Numbered from the stretch's first letter, positions 1 through 12,193 are shown. The stretch: 64,000 nt of DNA from Stereocaulon alpinum (GCA_018257865.1 JAEUBA010000049.1:1-64000), one strand, 5' to 3'. Notes: generated from the letters alone by a model not told the origin. Numbers and translations: made by a program.

Positions 1-1048
1 TACCGAAGTTAGTAAAACTTAAAGAGTTAATTAACTTATTAGGGGAAGATCTCTACGGGCGACTAGAGAAACTAGTTATATTTACTAGCTCTCCTATTAT
101 TATATATATTCTAGCGGTAGTAAGTCTATATCTCCTCCGCTATTCTACCTTAACTATATACTAACCTTATTTTAGTAGTTTAAAAAGTATTTTCCTAGTA
201 AATAGCTACGGTATAGCTTAACTATATATTCCAAAAAGCGAGATAAATTATTTATATAGATATACTAATAAGGAAACTATAATTATTTTATTCCCCCCTT
301 ACCTATACCTCTAGAAGTATAAATATAGATATAGACTAGATATAGTACTATAGGATTTAATACTTTAGGCGGGTTAATTAATAGTAATAGTAAAGATAGA
401 AGGTATAAATTTAAGGACTAGTTTAAATACTATAAATAGTAGACCCCGTTATTTAAATTAGAGAGTATAGAGAAACTATACTATTCGACTTAAGACTACT
501 AATATAATATTTATATCCTAGAATTATACTATAAAGACCTAGCTAATACTACCTACTACTTTCCCTAACCTAAATTAGTTATCTCTAATAAATCTAAATA
601 CTATCGCTACTATAGAGGATATAGTTCCGCCAGCTTAATATATATCTACTAGTAGAGATTCTCTTTATAGGACGTCTTATAAACGGAAGGAGGTATCTAA
701 TTATTATTAACTAAGTTAAAGAACTGATTTAATTAATTAAGCTAATAATATAACTCTATATCATACCTATATAACTTAAGAGCCGGCGGTAAAGTATATA
801 TTATTAATATACTATAGCGAATCTAGTAAGTCCGGCTCCGTATATATTTATTAATAGACGCTTAAGTAGGTAGTATTTAAGGTCTTAAGGTCCTAGGCTA
901 ATAGGGTAGAGGCAGCGTATACTTATTAAGGATATAAATAAAATAGCGATATTCGTCTTACGTAGGGGAACTATAGCTAGAGGTATAGTTATAGTAGTAA
1001 CTATTCGAAAAGGTAGGAAAATTTCGTTTAACTTAGATAGTTTTATTT

Positions 1049-1074
1049 AACTTAGATAGAATTCTATCTAAGTT
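1049..1074. repeat. 26-bp perfect palindrome in RIP island
   Basis: The sequence equals its own reverse complement over all 26 bases, centred on a GAATTC. The half-site AACTTAGATAGAA recurs in shortened form on both sides (about 1030-1040 and 1070-1110), so the palindrome sits in a small cluster of related inverted copies. It could be a hairpin end of a degraded element or chance in simple AT-rich DNA. No function is claimed. Confidence 0.6.
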
Positions 1075-4000
1075 AGATAGAAGTTAGTCTAACTTAGCTA
1101 AGTTTCTATTTAACTTAGTTAATAAACTCTAAGCTAATTTAATATTAATTAAAATAATACGATAATAATACGCTAAAGAAGCCTCCCCTTTTTAAAAAAC
1201 TTTACCTCCTTCCCTAAGGACCTTACCCGTCTAGCCACCTATAGCTAGCTATATTATTATAGATAATACTCCTTAATAACCTTATACCACCTCGTTACTA
1301 GCGAAGACCCTTATATATATTAAATAGATAACAAAAATCTTCTAATAATAGCTAAGATAAAGGTAGAACGAGCGGTAGCTACTAAAAAAGCTTAGGAGAC
1401 TAAAGCGAATAAGCGAAAGGTACGCTTTAAACTAAGTAACTTATTCTAAGTATTAATATATTAGTAGATTAAGGCTATTAAAGAAAAGCAGCTAGGGCCT
1501 AAGAGAAGTATTAAAGAGAGTAATAGAGTAGTAGAGCTTAGGAAATATTAAAGATATAATAGTAACCTTAGCGAGGATACCTCTAAATAAATATATAAAG
1601 AAGAGGTCTCTTTAAAGATAACTAGCGTTAATAATATTAATATACTCTCTAATAACCCTATAACTAGCCCTACGAAGAAACTAGTACCTACTATTATTAT
1701 AGGCGTATAACTTTCCTCTACTCCTATATTCGGTCCGTTAGATAACTTTATATTTAGGAGATAGAAAAAATAGGCTTTTATATAATAAATCAGACCTCTA
1801 TTATAAGTATAATTAGTATATAATAATAGATATAACCTATTAACTATATAGTATAAACTGACGTAGCCGTTAATATCTAAGATTAATACTATATTATAAA
1901 GCGATATAAGTATTACCTAAAAGAAGACCGTAAGTTACCTATTAATATTACGCGTATATTTAATATACTAATATAGAAAGAAGGAAATAATATAGAACTA
2001 TACTATAAAACGAGGTCCTTAGGGGAATACTAATACTAGGAACTACTAACGCAGCTTAGTAAATAATAAATTAGAGACGCGTATTTATTAAATATAGCTG
2101 AAATAGCTGATAGTATAGGGATAATAACACCGAATATCTTTATATATAAAGTAGAATAGCTAGCGTGCTAGACGATCTACCTAAATACCCTAATAGATAA
2201 TAACCGATAGGTTTAAATATACTAGTAGGAAATATTAAAAATCGAAAGAGAATATAATTAGTAGACGGAAGGATAGATTAATAGTATATATACCTTAGTA
2301 TATAGGTCTTATACTAACTAATTATTATAGTCGGTATAATATAAGTAGCGATAGCCAACCCGTACTATACTACCTATATAGCGTAAGCGGCCGAATTCTA
2401 GTACTACGACTATAGGACGATTATCTAATCCTAACGATCGAGTTCTATTATCTAAAAGGATATAGCCTAGACTATTATCGACTTCGTTACCTATACCTAT
2501 ATATATATCCGATATTAAACCTAAAGATAAATATAAGGAGGCGGCTATAGAGGAGGCGGCGGGACCTATTACTTAGGGTAGTTCTAAGCGTCGCTAAGCG
2601 CAAAGATACTATTCCTTATAGGAATATTAATATATCTTCTACGTAACGAAGCCTATATTTATCTCTAAGATTATAAGTAGTAATAATACTAATAGCCTAT
2701 TACTATAGCTAGAATAAGACCTAGTAGCTCTAAGTAACCTTATAATAAGAATATAGAGAGAATAGAAGGCTAAGCTCTAAAGGATAAAGGGGCCTTAAGT
2801 TATTAGCGATTTAGATACCTTTAGTAATATACTAACTCCTAAAGAAGCTTATAAGGTTAATACTCCTAAACCCCTACCTATTTATCTAATACTGCGTATT
2901 AGCTAATATTTTCGCAGCTTCTAGATAGCCTAAGCGAATTTAGAAGTTTTATAATAAGGAGAATAAGATTAACTATTAAAATAGTAGTAGAATAGCTATA
3001 CTAAATAATTAAGGACCGGAAGAATATTATATTAAACCTACTATTTAATATATAATTTACTTTCGTAGATTTAGAGAAAGGTATAAGTATTCTTCTTTCT
3101 TAAATAAAAACGAAATATATAGCTAATAGGTCTAAGATAAGGGTCGTTTTTTAGTACTAGTAATTATAATAAGTCTATATTACGTTTTCTTTTTTAGCGT
3201 AATAAGCGGTATTAGACTTAGGTATAAGAGTACGGATCTATAGAAACCTTTACCTACTAGTACTATTATTTTCGTTATAACAGCGCTTTATTATATATTC
3301 GAAGAATACGAATATAGCTCCTATAGGATTAAGAGATAGGACGGTATATTAGTTAGTAGTAAGTTAACCTAATACTTAAAGAATAACTTATAAGCTAATA
3401 AAACCTTAAGCTATATACGAATATATAAGAAACGTATAGTATAATATAGGTAATTTTAGAAGACGGATAGTTACAGGAATACTTTATTATTAAATAATAG
3501 ACTACTACTATATAAATAAGTAGGGTAAGAACTATCGACTACTAGTTACTAATACATTTAAGAATTCCCTAGAAGATCTAAAGAATTAACCGGACTTTTA
3601 GAGCGTTTTAGAGGAGTTAGGAATAGATAATACTAGTGCGATAGGCTAAAAAGAAGAGTATAGAAGAGATAAAGAATATATAGTATATATAAGATATAAT
3701 TATAGGTATATATTATTAGCTAATACTAAAATTAAGACTAAAGAACTATTTAATAATAGGTGTTTTAATAAGACTAATTTAGAGTCTAGAAATAATAATA
3801 GTTTTTTAGCTTCCCTTACCTACGGTTATAACTTAATAGATATAACAGAAATCTGGGTATTTTTAATATAGGACTTCGAGCGTATACGTAAGGAGGCCGG
3901 CCTGCGAGTAAGTAAGGAGCTTTAGGAAGAGAATTATATTATAGATATAGAAGAGTAGAGTAAGTTAGTAGAAAGGTAGATTATAGATAATAAAATAGTA

Positions 4001-4218
4001 TATTTAAATATTACTCTAATAGGAGAAGAACTTAAGGAGTAGGCTACTAAGGATACTACGGAGGGGATAGAAGATAGATTAATAGAGTATAAAGCTTAGG
4101 TAGGAGGAAGCCTAACGGAATTAAGCTATCAGTAATCGAATATATAGCTATTAAATATATAATATAAAAGTAATTATCGTATAGCTTAGATAATACTACC
4201 TATAGGTCTAATCTAGAT

Positions 4219-4370
4219 ATCCAACTCAAACATACCTACTATAGCGGAGGATATATCCGAACTATCCAACTCGAATAAACCTACTATAGCGGAGGATATA
4301 TCTAAACTATCCAACTTAAATAAACCTACTATAGCAGAGGATATATCTAAACTATCTAACTTAGATAACT
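4219..4370. repeat. 45-bp tandem repeat, three copies plus partial fourth
   Basis: Units start at 4219, 4264, 4309 and (partial) 4354. They differ mainly by C/T and G/A changes of the RIP type. The unit length is a multiple of three, so it could descend from a 15-residue repeat inside a former transposon protein. That origin is inference, because no frame is open now. Confidence 0.75.
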
Positions 4371-4682
4371 TCCCTATTACTAATATTATCGATATACTAG
4401 CTGAGCGTATATAATTCGTATTCTAGAAGGATTACGCGATTGCTACGTTAGTTTAGTAAAGTAACTATTAATACTAACGTTATAGACACCTAGTGCAGTA
4501 ATTTAAGGTTACGGATACTACTATTATTTACCTCAAGTTACTAATTTAGCTGATTTTAGGGTCCGTAATTAATATAGAATATAGACCCTAATTTAGCTAG
4601 GGCCTACTAATAGCGCAAAACTAGCTATAAGGCTAATAACATAATCTTTTAGGAAAGCGCGATGTATTAATATTACTATTAT

Positions 4683-5605
4683 AGAGCTGCTAGTATCGCT
4701 ATTATATAGCTCCTAGTATCGCTGTTATAGAGCTACTAGTATTACTATTATATAGCTACTAGTATCGCTATTATAGAGCTACTAATTATACTATCCTAAA
4801 GCTACTAATAACGCTATTATAGAGCTGCTAATATCGCTATCCTAAAGCTACTAATTATACTATCCTAAAGCTACTAATATCGCTATCCTAAAGCTACTAG
4901 TATCGCTGTTATAGAGCTACTAATTATACTATCCCAAAGCTACTAGTTATACTATCCTAAAGCTACTAATATCGCTATCCTAAAGCTACTAGTATCGCTA
5001 TTATAGAGCTACTAATATCGCTATCCTAAAGCTACTAATATCGCTATTATAGAGCTACTAGTATCGCTATTATAGAGCTACCAATTATACTATCCTAAAG
5101 CTACTAGTATCGCTATTATAGAGCTACTAATAATACTATTATAGAGCTACTAGTATCGCTATCCTAAAGCTACTAATTATACTATCCTAAAGCTACTAAT
5201 ATCGCTATTATAGAGCTACCAATTATACTATCCTAAAGCTACTAGTTATACTATCCTAAAGCTACTAATTTCGCTATCCTAAAGCTACTAGTATCGCTGT
5301 TATAGAGCTACTAATATCGCTGTTATAGAGCTACCAATTATACTATCCTAAAGCTACTAGTATCGCTGTTATAGAGCTGCCAATTATACTATCCTAAAGC
5401 TACTAGTATCGCTGTTATAGAGCTGCTAATATCGCTATCCCAAAGCTGCTAGTATCGCTATTGCAGAGCTGCCAATATCGCTGTCCCAAAGCTGCTAATA
5501 TCGCTGTTGTAGAGCTGTTCTAGAGCTGCCAATATCGCTGTTCTAGAGCTGCTAGTAGAGCTCCTAGTATTGCTATTACAGAGCTATTACAGAGCTGCTG
5601 CAGAG
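4683..5605. repeat. 23-bp minisatellite, about 40 copies
   Basis: The unit is close to AGCTACTAGTATCGCTATTATAG, with an alternating variant ending in CCTAA. The period stays at 23 bp for most of the array and becomes irregular after about 5510. Units in the left and middle are TpA-rich. Units from about 5380 rightwards increasingly keep CpA/TpG (GCTGCCAATATCGCTGTT), so the least mutated copies mark the right edge. The array borders ordinary-composition DNA. Confidence 0.9.
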
Positions 5606-5725
5606 CTGCAAGCGGCCCAAAAATTTGATGGTTGAGTCACGTGAGGTAACATCCTTAGCGACTAATAACAGCCAATGATTCGGTGCTTGGCGACCAATAA
5701 CAGCCAATTATTCGGGCAAAACCTT
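5606..5725. other. Low-RIP pocket with E-box and two CCAAT-containing direct repeats
   Basis: CpA and TpG are common here, unlike on either side. A TCACGTGA palindrome (E-box core CACGTG) lies at about 5637-5644. Two near-identical 26-bp repeats at 5658-5683 and 5690-5715 each contain AGCCAAT. These are promoter-like motifs, but nothing transcribed can be assigned. The pocket could be a transposon promoter or unique DNA between two dead elements. Confidence 0.5.
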
Positions 5726-6330
5726 AAGTCGTCCAATACTATATAGATAGCGTAGTAGTCCTAGTTAGTATTTTAATTTTAGCTGAGGTTAAGGTAGGGG
5801 TGTTAAAATTATTTCCTAAGGTAGGCGTGCTAGGCGTGTTAGAGTTACCTAAGGTAGAGGTAATATTAGACTTCTTTACTAGCTTTTATACGTCTATAGG
5901 CTAATTAGACTATAGTTAGACTACTAGCCTTACTAGGTACTTATAGATATAAGTTCTATCCTTAGGTATAAAGACTCTACGGTTAAAAAGTAGCTCCCTA
6001 AAGCTTTATAGTAAATATTTCTTTACCTTACTAAATAAAGCTTCGTCCTAATCGCTGAAGTCTTCGAGGAAGTTTATCTATAGATTACGTCCTTCTTCTT
6101 TACAGCTTTAGTAGGAGCTTATTACTTTAGTAACGTATATTTTTAGGGTAGTACTTAATAACTTTTTAGGGTCCTTAAGGACGATTCCTAACGGTATTAT
6201 TATCCCTTCGTCTTCTACTGGTTACGTTATTATAAGGTTAGGCGTTGCAGTTGAGGCTTAGTATTATAGGTGAGGTTTAGTGTTGAAGTTGAAATTTTCT
6301 TTCTGTACCTTGCTGATCTGAGGTTGATAA

Positions 6331-6375
6331 CTAATCAGTGTCGGTAGAACCTAGCTGCTAGGTTATACTGATTAG
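6331..6375. repeat. Imperfect inverted repeat (hairpin)
   Basis: CTAATCAGT at the left end pairs with ACTGATTAG at the right end, and AACCTAG pairs with CTAGGTT around the centre. It lies at the right margin of the RIP island, about 550 bp downstream of the first MFS gene's stop codon. It might be the end of a small element; no target duplication was found. Confidence 0.45.
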
Positions 6376-6919
6376 TAGGCTTGCTTAATCCCCTATTACC
6401 TACCCCGGATAACCTGATTACAGGGTGTCTATTAGGCTTGGTAAACTGGGGATTGATTTTGAATCTAGCTAGCTAATCTATGGTATTTTATAAAGGAGTA
6501 AGCGCCAAGCCGCTTATTGCGGAGCGGAGTAATATTATTCCGACAGTTTCTAAGGTATTTCTACGTAATGAGGTACCGTGAACCTTGGTCTTGGCGAAGG
6601 TGTGGCAGCTTGAAGCTCATGCTTGGGGTTTAGCCCGCAAAGCTCGGTCTCTGTCCCAACCGCTCGCCCTGTATCTTATCTCTCGGCGCCGGTTCCGTTG
6701 TTGACATTGATCTGTGTTGTACGTATATGCATGTACAATAGGCTGCATATCTAATGTACCTTAAGCCACTATAGGTACATTATTCATCGTGGCCGTTTCC
6801 ATTTCCATGGCCTGAGCGCGTCCATGAGTGTTCGAATCTCCTATAATCATGCAAACATTATCTCCCGCACTGTATTTCGTTGATTGCCCCACCCACACAA
6901 TGGAGGCAATGTTGAGTTT
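6376..6919. other. Intergenic, RIP-island edge to MFS 3' end
   Basis: Base composition returns to normal here. I see no gene. It must contain the 3' UTR of the minus-strand transporter that ends at 6920. Confidence 0.6.
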
Positions 6920-8800
6920 TCATCTATCGGCCTTCGCTAAGCCGGTCTTGGTCTCCACATGCTCGCGGCTCAATTTCGTCTTCTTGATGAAAAGGCTAAA
7001 AAGTAGGCCGCAGAAGATCATACAGGTACAAATGATCCACACATTCCTCAAACTCTCAGCAAAAGCTTCTCTCACGACCAGTTTCTGCAATGGGTCTGAC
7101 AGGTTCGAGAGGATGTCCCCCACGTTTGCGGCGGCTCTTGCTCCAGTGAGCTTTGCCAATACGTCAGAGGGCAGGCCAGCACTGCGCAGTTCCGGACCTT
7201 GGAGATCCATGCCATTTTGGAAGACGACTCCTCCTATAACAGCGGCTAAAGACGTAGAAAGTTGGCGGACAAAACCCAGTGTCCCTATCGCGGTGGCAAT
7301 GTCTTCCTGGGATGTCATGGCCTGCAAGGCTATCAATGGAGGCTCGAAGAGGAGACCCCCACCGATTCCTGCGATCAGCTGGAAGACAAGTACCACAGCT
7401 AGCGAAGACCCGGCATCGAGTTTGACAAAGAGGCCGCTACCTATCTCGTACAAGACTAGGCCTGCCCAGATGCATTCCAGGTATCGGCCCGTCTTGTAGA
7501 TGATGATACCGGTGGCAACGCCTCCAAGGGCCAGCGTGACCGAGAAAGGTAGAATGAGGACACCGGAATGTGATGGCGAGGCCCCATAGACTGATTGGAA
7601 AAGGAGAGGGAGGTAGTACTCGTTGGCTAAGACAGCCTAGATTGCTCCCAGTCAGTCTGGCCCCGAGGAAAGAAGCGAACTTTAATAGCACTCACAAATT
7701 CATGCGCAAATGTGACTAACAGGCATGCAACGTTGTGTTTGCTAGTCAAAAGCTTCAGAGGTACCAGTGGATACTTTGCCAGCTTCGCCTCACTGAAGAC
7801 AAACGCGATGGATAACAAGGAGCCGAAAATGATGAGGCATATGACCTCGGCGGAGTTCCAGGGAAAAGTCACGCCGCCAAAATTTAGTCCAAGTAGCAAC
7901 ATGACGGTGAGACCAAGCATGGAGAGAATACCAGCCCAGTCAATGGCTTTGAAACCCTCATAGAAATTTGTTCGAGGATTATGCACGTCCAAGAAGAGTA
8001 GTAGCAGGAGGAACGTGGCCCCGGATATCGGAAGATTTATCCAGAAGATCCACCGCCAGGATACGTACTGAGCAAATATGCCCCCGAGAACAGGACCTAC
8101 ACCACCCGCGATAGCCCACATTACCTCCATTAGGCCGATGAATAAGGCGCGACTCCTGATCAGAACCATCAATGAGGCTGTACTAGCATTTGTTGAGTGG
8201 ACTTTGCCCACCTAAGACTGAACAAATCAGACAGCACTATATTGACAAGCTGCATGAGTCCACCTCCAGCCGTACCTTGAAGTGCACGTCCTACGATAAG
8301 CATTTTCATGTTTCGTGCAAGAGCGCATATGATCGATGTTGCGAAGAACATGGCCACCGCCATTAGTAGAATAACCTTGCGTCCCCAGATATCAGAGAGC
8401 TTTGCCCAGATCGGTGCGGAAGCGCCATTAGCCAGAAGATAGGCACCACCGATCCAAGCGTAGCCTGATGCTGAATGTAATTGCGAGCAAATAGTCGGGA
8501 TAGCCGTGGCAACTATCGTCCGGTCCAGAGCGGCAAGGAAAAGTGTGAGCTGCATTGCATTGAGTATCAGCGCTCTGGCTGGCTGTTCAGGGGAATTTCA
8601 AAGAGCGCGAGTTCGAGTCTTACAAACAAAGCTGATAAGACTGCCAATATCCGAAGCTTACTGCGCGTCTTTGCCTCCGGTTTCAGCCCAGATCCCAGTT
8701 TCTCATCACTCACTTGGGGTGCACCGCTACTCGTTCCAGCATCCGAGGATCTCTCGGTGTCTGTAGCATGTTTGGGAGGGAGGATTGATATTTCCGCCAT
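6920..8800 (-). CDS. MFS drug:H+ antiporter, 14-TMS (DHA14/DHA2) type
   Basis: Probable plasma-membrane efflux pump for toxic compounds, 563 aa. Exons: 8800-8624, 8549-8212, 8155-7696, 7636-6920; introns of 74, 56 and 59 nt have GT/AG ends and keep phase. The start is MAEISILPP; a longer frame upstream lacks a fungal-type start. After a hydrophilic N-terminus of about 50 residues comes LAALDRTIVATAIPTI, the first-helix motif of the 14-TMS drug family. LSDIWGRK (loop 2-3), the R-A-L-Q-G segment and GPVLGG (antiporter motif C) follow. Hydrophobic helices continue to a basic tail ending ETKTGLAKADR. The frame is intact despite lying beside a RIP island. It is an orphan rather than part of an obvious biosynthetic cluster. 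The substrate cannot be read from sequence. Confidence 0.9.
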
Positions 8801-9877
8801 TGCAAATAGAATAAGTTCCTCTTGGGGGTAATACAAGGAACAGAAATGGACGGCGTAGACCAGATTGAACTTATAGTATGCACAGAATGAATACACCGAA
8901 AAAGGATGACTGCAGATGTATAGAGTCCAGAGCTATGCTGACAGCCAGATCTGCACTCGTATGACTGTAGGAATACAGGATGACTGTAGATGCGCAGATT
9001 CCAGAGCTATGCTGACGGCCTGACGTGCACATGTATAATCGCAGATGTCCAGGATAACAGCGTAGAGAAGCAAGCTAGACCTTAGCGCAAACAAGCCAAT
9101 TTAGCACTTCTCAATCAAGCAGAAGCTGCATGAGAGCAAAGCGGCCTGATTACATGCTGGACTTGCCAGAGCCAGTGAAGGAACTGACGCAACCATTAAG
9201 GACCGGGCTAGGCTCCTTTGTACCCGTGTATTTGTGTCAACATGTATGATACAATTTGAGGATCTGTTCATCTTGTTAGTCCATTCTGCACTGGCAGAAG
9301 CGCCATTAGTGGCCGTTGCTTTGATCTCCAGTAGCAACGTTCTTGGCCGGTTGGATAAACGTCCGAAACGTCCCGTGCAATGCTGAAGTCAAAGCGTACA
9401 AATATAAGTGGTTCGAACTTCCGGATACGGTGGTCGACGCTATAGGGAGGCCATGGCTAAGCCAGTGAACGGGCGGCGGCAATCTGTCCTTAGCATGCGC
9501 GCCAAATTCTCCTACAGGGTCAGGACGGATTGGATTGCCACTGTAACCCGCTAGGCCCTGTAACAACGGCGGGTGAAATCTCGCTTGAACGCCTGGAGAT
9601 GGTCCAACAGCACGAACATGGGGGCTAGTCTGATCACCTACCACTTACCTACCTTAGGCCATGTCCCAACCACTTCATAGCCTTTGAGACAAGGGACTCC
9701 TTGAAGCCAATTAGCACGGCTACCTTAGGGAATCGATCTTCATCGTAGACAAATTTCAACGTGCAGAATCTGTATCGATCTGGTTACTGGGAGAAAAGCC
9801 GCGGCTTCATACACTTCAACATGCTTCGTAAAACTGTTACCGCTTCTTTGTCTCCTCCTGCTCTCACACACCCATTT
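8801..9877. other. Intergenic between the two MFS genes, with 74-bp duplication
   Basis: It contains the promoter of the 14-TMS transporter and the 3' flank of the second MFS gene. An imperfect 74-bp tandem duplication lies at 8903-9040. Short open frames at 9101-9337 and 9306-9644 on the minus strand resemble no family and lack splice support. I do not call a gene. Confidence 0.6.
8903..9040. repeat. Imperfect 74-bp tandem duplication
   Basis: Copy 1 starts at 8903 and copy 2 at 8977. Both contain AGGATGACTG, then CCAGAGCTATGCTGAC and GCAC at matching offsets. A weaker third trace (GCAGATGTCCAGGATAAC) follows near 9040-9058. The repeat is 100-240 bp upstream of the MFS start codon at 8800, so it may duplicate promoter sequence. 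Confidence 0.7.
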
Positions 9878-11926
9878 TCAACTCCGGCATTTCGAATTCT
9901 GCTCCTGTTCATGACTCTCAATTCTCACCCTTCTCTCTTCTCTCCATGTTGGCCCCCACTTCAACTCAGCCCACAACAGCGGGCTAGTGAAGAATATCAA
10001 AGCTGCAATAAAAGTAAAACACCATCCCCTTCCCATGCCCTGAATCATCTCAATGATAACAGCGGTGCCTGCAGCACCCATTAAGCACCGCACTAAGTTG
10101 TTAGCGGCTGTAGCTGTTGCAGGGCTCAGAGGATACAAGTCAACGAGCATGGTGCTCATGACATTGAACGATCCAGTCAGACAAAGGCCGATGAAGAAGG
10201 AAAGGACAAGAGGTGCAGCTAGTGGGGCATTCCGCTCGAGTACCCAGCCCCAACACAAAATGGCCGCAATACCAATGTAGAGTGGAACAATAAAGACTTG
10301 TATGCGGGCCTTCTCGAGAGGGAAGTGCCGCATGTCGTCACCTCTTGTAATGTCAATTTTGAACCCAGCTTGTTTGGCTACGCGTCTGTAATTGATGTCC
10401 ATGAGACGGCCAAAGAGGATAGAAGCTATGGAGCATCCAACGCCGAAGGGAATGAAACTCAGTCTAGTCTGTCATTAGCACTGTGAAGTGACGATACAAG
10501 GGATGTACCACAAACCCGATCTGCAATTCGTTGAACCCGTATATTTCCCGGAATTGACTAGGCAAACTGGCGGTGACATCATAGAATGCAGTGTAGACCA
10601 AAGAGTTGTACAGCAAAAGCATCCCAACATCCTTCTCTAGGATTATGTGTACTGTCTTGAGAGGGTTTGGCCAACGCAGCTTTCTCTTGCTAGCGAGCTC
10701 CGCTTGTGCTGCTTTCATTGCTTGACGCGAAGCCGTCCGGCTCAAGCTGTCACCGTGTTCATTCCTACGTGTCTTCAGATAATCGAGCAGTGACATGTTC
10801 CATGCCGGCGGTGGGATCGAGCCATTACCAACAACATTGCGGCCAGTCTCAGGGAATGTTATGGCCAGAGGAATGAGGTATACAACAGCTAGCATGGTCA
10901 AAAACCAGAAGAGCCATCTCCAGCCGAGAAACTGGGTAATGATACCACCGATGACCGGTGCTATGGCAGGGGCTGCCATCGGGCCAAATTGAGCGATACC
11001 TATCCAGGGTCAGCTGTTTTCCTCGATGATCGGCAATTTAGAAGACGTACCCATGAACCTGCCCCTCTCGCCGCTAGAAGCAATGTCTGCGACGACCCCA
11101 TTTCCTAGGGCCACCGTCCCGCTGCTGCCGGTGCTTTGCAGACACCTTAGGATAAGAAGAGCAGCATAATTATTCTGTAAAGCGAGTCCAACGTTTGCGC
11201 CGATATATATTACAAACCCAAGAATGTAGGTTGGCCTCCTGCCAGTCATGTCCGCAAGGTCCCCAAACACCGTAGGAGCTAGGCCTTGGAAAATCATGTA
11301 GGATGTTAGACTCAAGTTGATGAGCTCTTTGGGGACTTCAAGGTCTGCAGATAGGGAATTTAAGGCGGGAAAGTAGATATTGGCAGAAAGTGGCGAGAAG
11401 AATCCTGCACATGCCACCATGAACACAATGAATTGTCTCTGGCGACTGCTGAAAACGGAGTATGCTGGTCCAGATGACGCGCGGTGAAGAGCTTCAAGGT
11501 CCTCGGGTCCCCGATGCGTGGGCGAGTCCGCCTGAGGCGGTACGGCTTCGCTGTCGACCACATGTCCTTGTGGGTTGTGAAGTGGGGACCCCTTTTCGTC
11601 AATGCCCTGCTCCTCCGACTTTCGAGGCTGGTCTTGCGCAACCACACTCTCTTCTCCATTGATAAGGTTTCGATCAGCTTTCTGGCAAATGTCAGTCGTG
11701 GAAGTCCAACGAGCCACCAACGCTCTGCATCACAGATGGTTGTGGTACTCACATTACTTCTACAGCCAGGGCACGATTCACCAGTTACAGATACACGACC
11801 TCCATGCTGGCACAGATTATCGTTTTGGCTTGCAAAAGTCTTCTCCCCTAACATCCCTCCAATGGCTGGCGACGTGCTCTGGAGAGCCAGGACATTGTCA
11901 GCTTCTTCTTCCTCTCTTGGGTCCAT
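9878..11926 (-). CDS. MFS multidrug transporter, 12-TMS DHA1 (Qdr/Dtr1-like)
   Basis: Probable drug or metabolite exporter, 627 aa. Exons: 11926-11753, 11681-11051, 10999-10512, 10468-9878. The first intron (71 nt) has a strong GTGAGT donor and joins MDPREEEEA... in frame to KADRNLINGEE; a single-exon start at 11720 (MVARWTST) is the alternative. A hydrophilic N-terminus of about 145 residues precedes FFSPLSANIYFPAL, the DHA1 first-helix signature. GDLADMTGRRP (loop 2-3), RCLQSTGSSG and APVIGG follow. A long central loop (about PETGRN to LRWPNPLK) splits the two six-helix halves, and FNELQIGF opens the second half. The third intron is very short (43 nt) and its donor could shift by one codon. 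The RIP-dead transposon begins 267 bp upstream of the start. Confidence 0.87.
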
Positions 11927-12193
11927 CGAAGCAAGGGAAGTCCGATTGAATCATAGTAGAAGAGGGTGCAAGGAGTCTTTTCGAAGTAACTCCAGTCGAT
12001 CTGGAGGCACCTGCCTTACTGATTTTCCTTGTGGCGAGCATCGTAAATAGCATTGGTGTTGTCATCTCGCTGCCCACTAACATAACCCATGGCCGAAGGT
12101 ATCGTGCCGCGTTTCCGTTGACGCGCAGGAAGACCGATAACCGAGGCCTTCCTCCATTGGTAAGGTACCTTACGTTTCATTTATGCAGCTTCG

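Larger units (their letters stand above)
1..6250. mobile_element. RIP-degraded repeat island (left), truncated by window edge
   Basis: The stretch is AT-rich, packed with TpA (tata, ctag, ttag) and nearly lacks CpA and TpG, which is the dinucleotide bias left by repeat-induced point mutation. No open frame of useful length survives. Several plus-strand stretches still look coding if TAA and TAG are read as former CAA, CAG or TGG codons, for example about 1410-1790 and 3170-3520. I could not name the protein family from these ghosts. Bias eases after about 5600, returns at about 5725-6240, then ends. No terminal repeats could be paired because the island runs off the left edge. It is most likely one or more old transposons; the class is unknown. 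Confidence 0.75.

Noticed and set aside
6800..9430. T-loop-like GTTCGA strings near 6827, 8611 and 9412 as possible tRNAs
   Set aside because: No acceptor stem, D-arm or anticodon stem could be paired around any of them.
9101..9644. Two overlapping minus-strand open frames between the MFS genes
   Set aside because: Low complexity, no domain, no start context or splice partner that gives a protein-like sequence; likely chance frames in promoter/UTR DNA.
11010..11720. Start of the DHA1 transporter at 11720 (MVARWTST)
   Set aside because: A GTGAGT...TTGCCAG intron joins an upstream ATG exon in frame, which explains the open sequence better; kept as the alternative.
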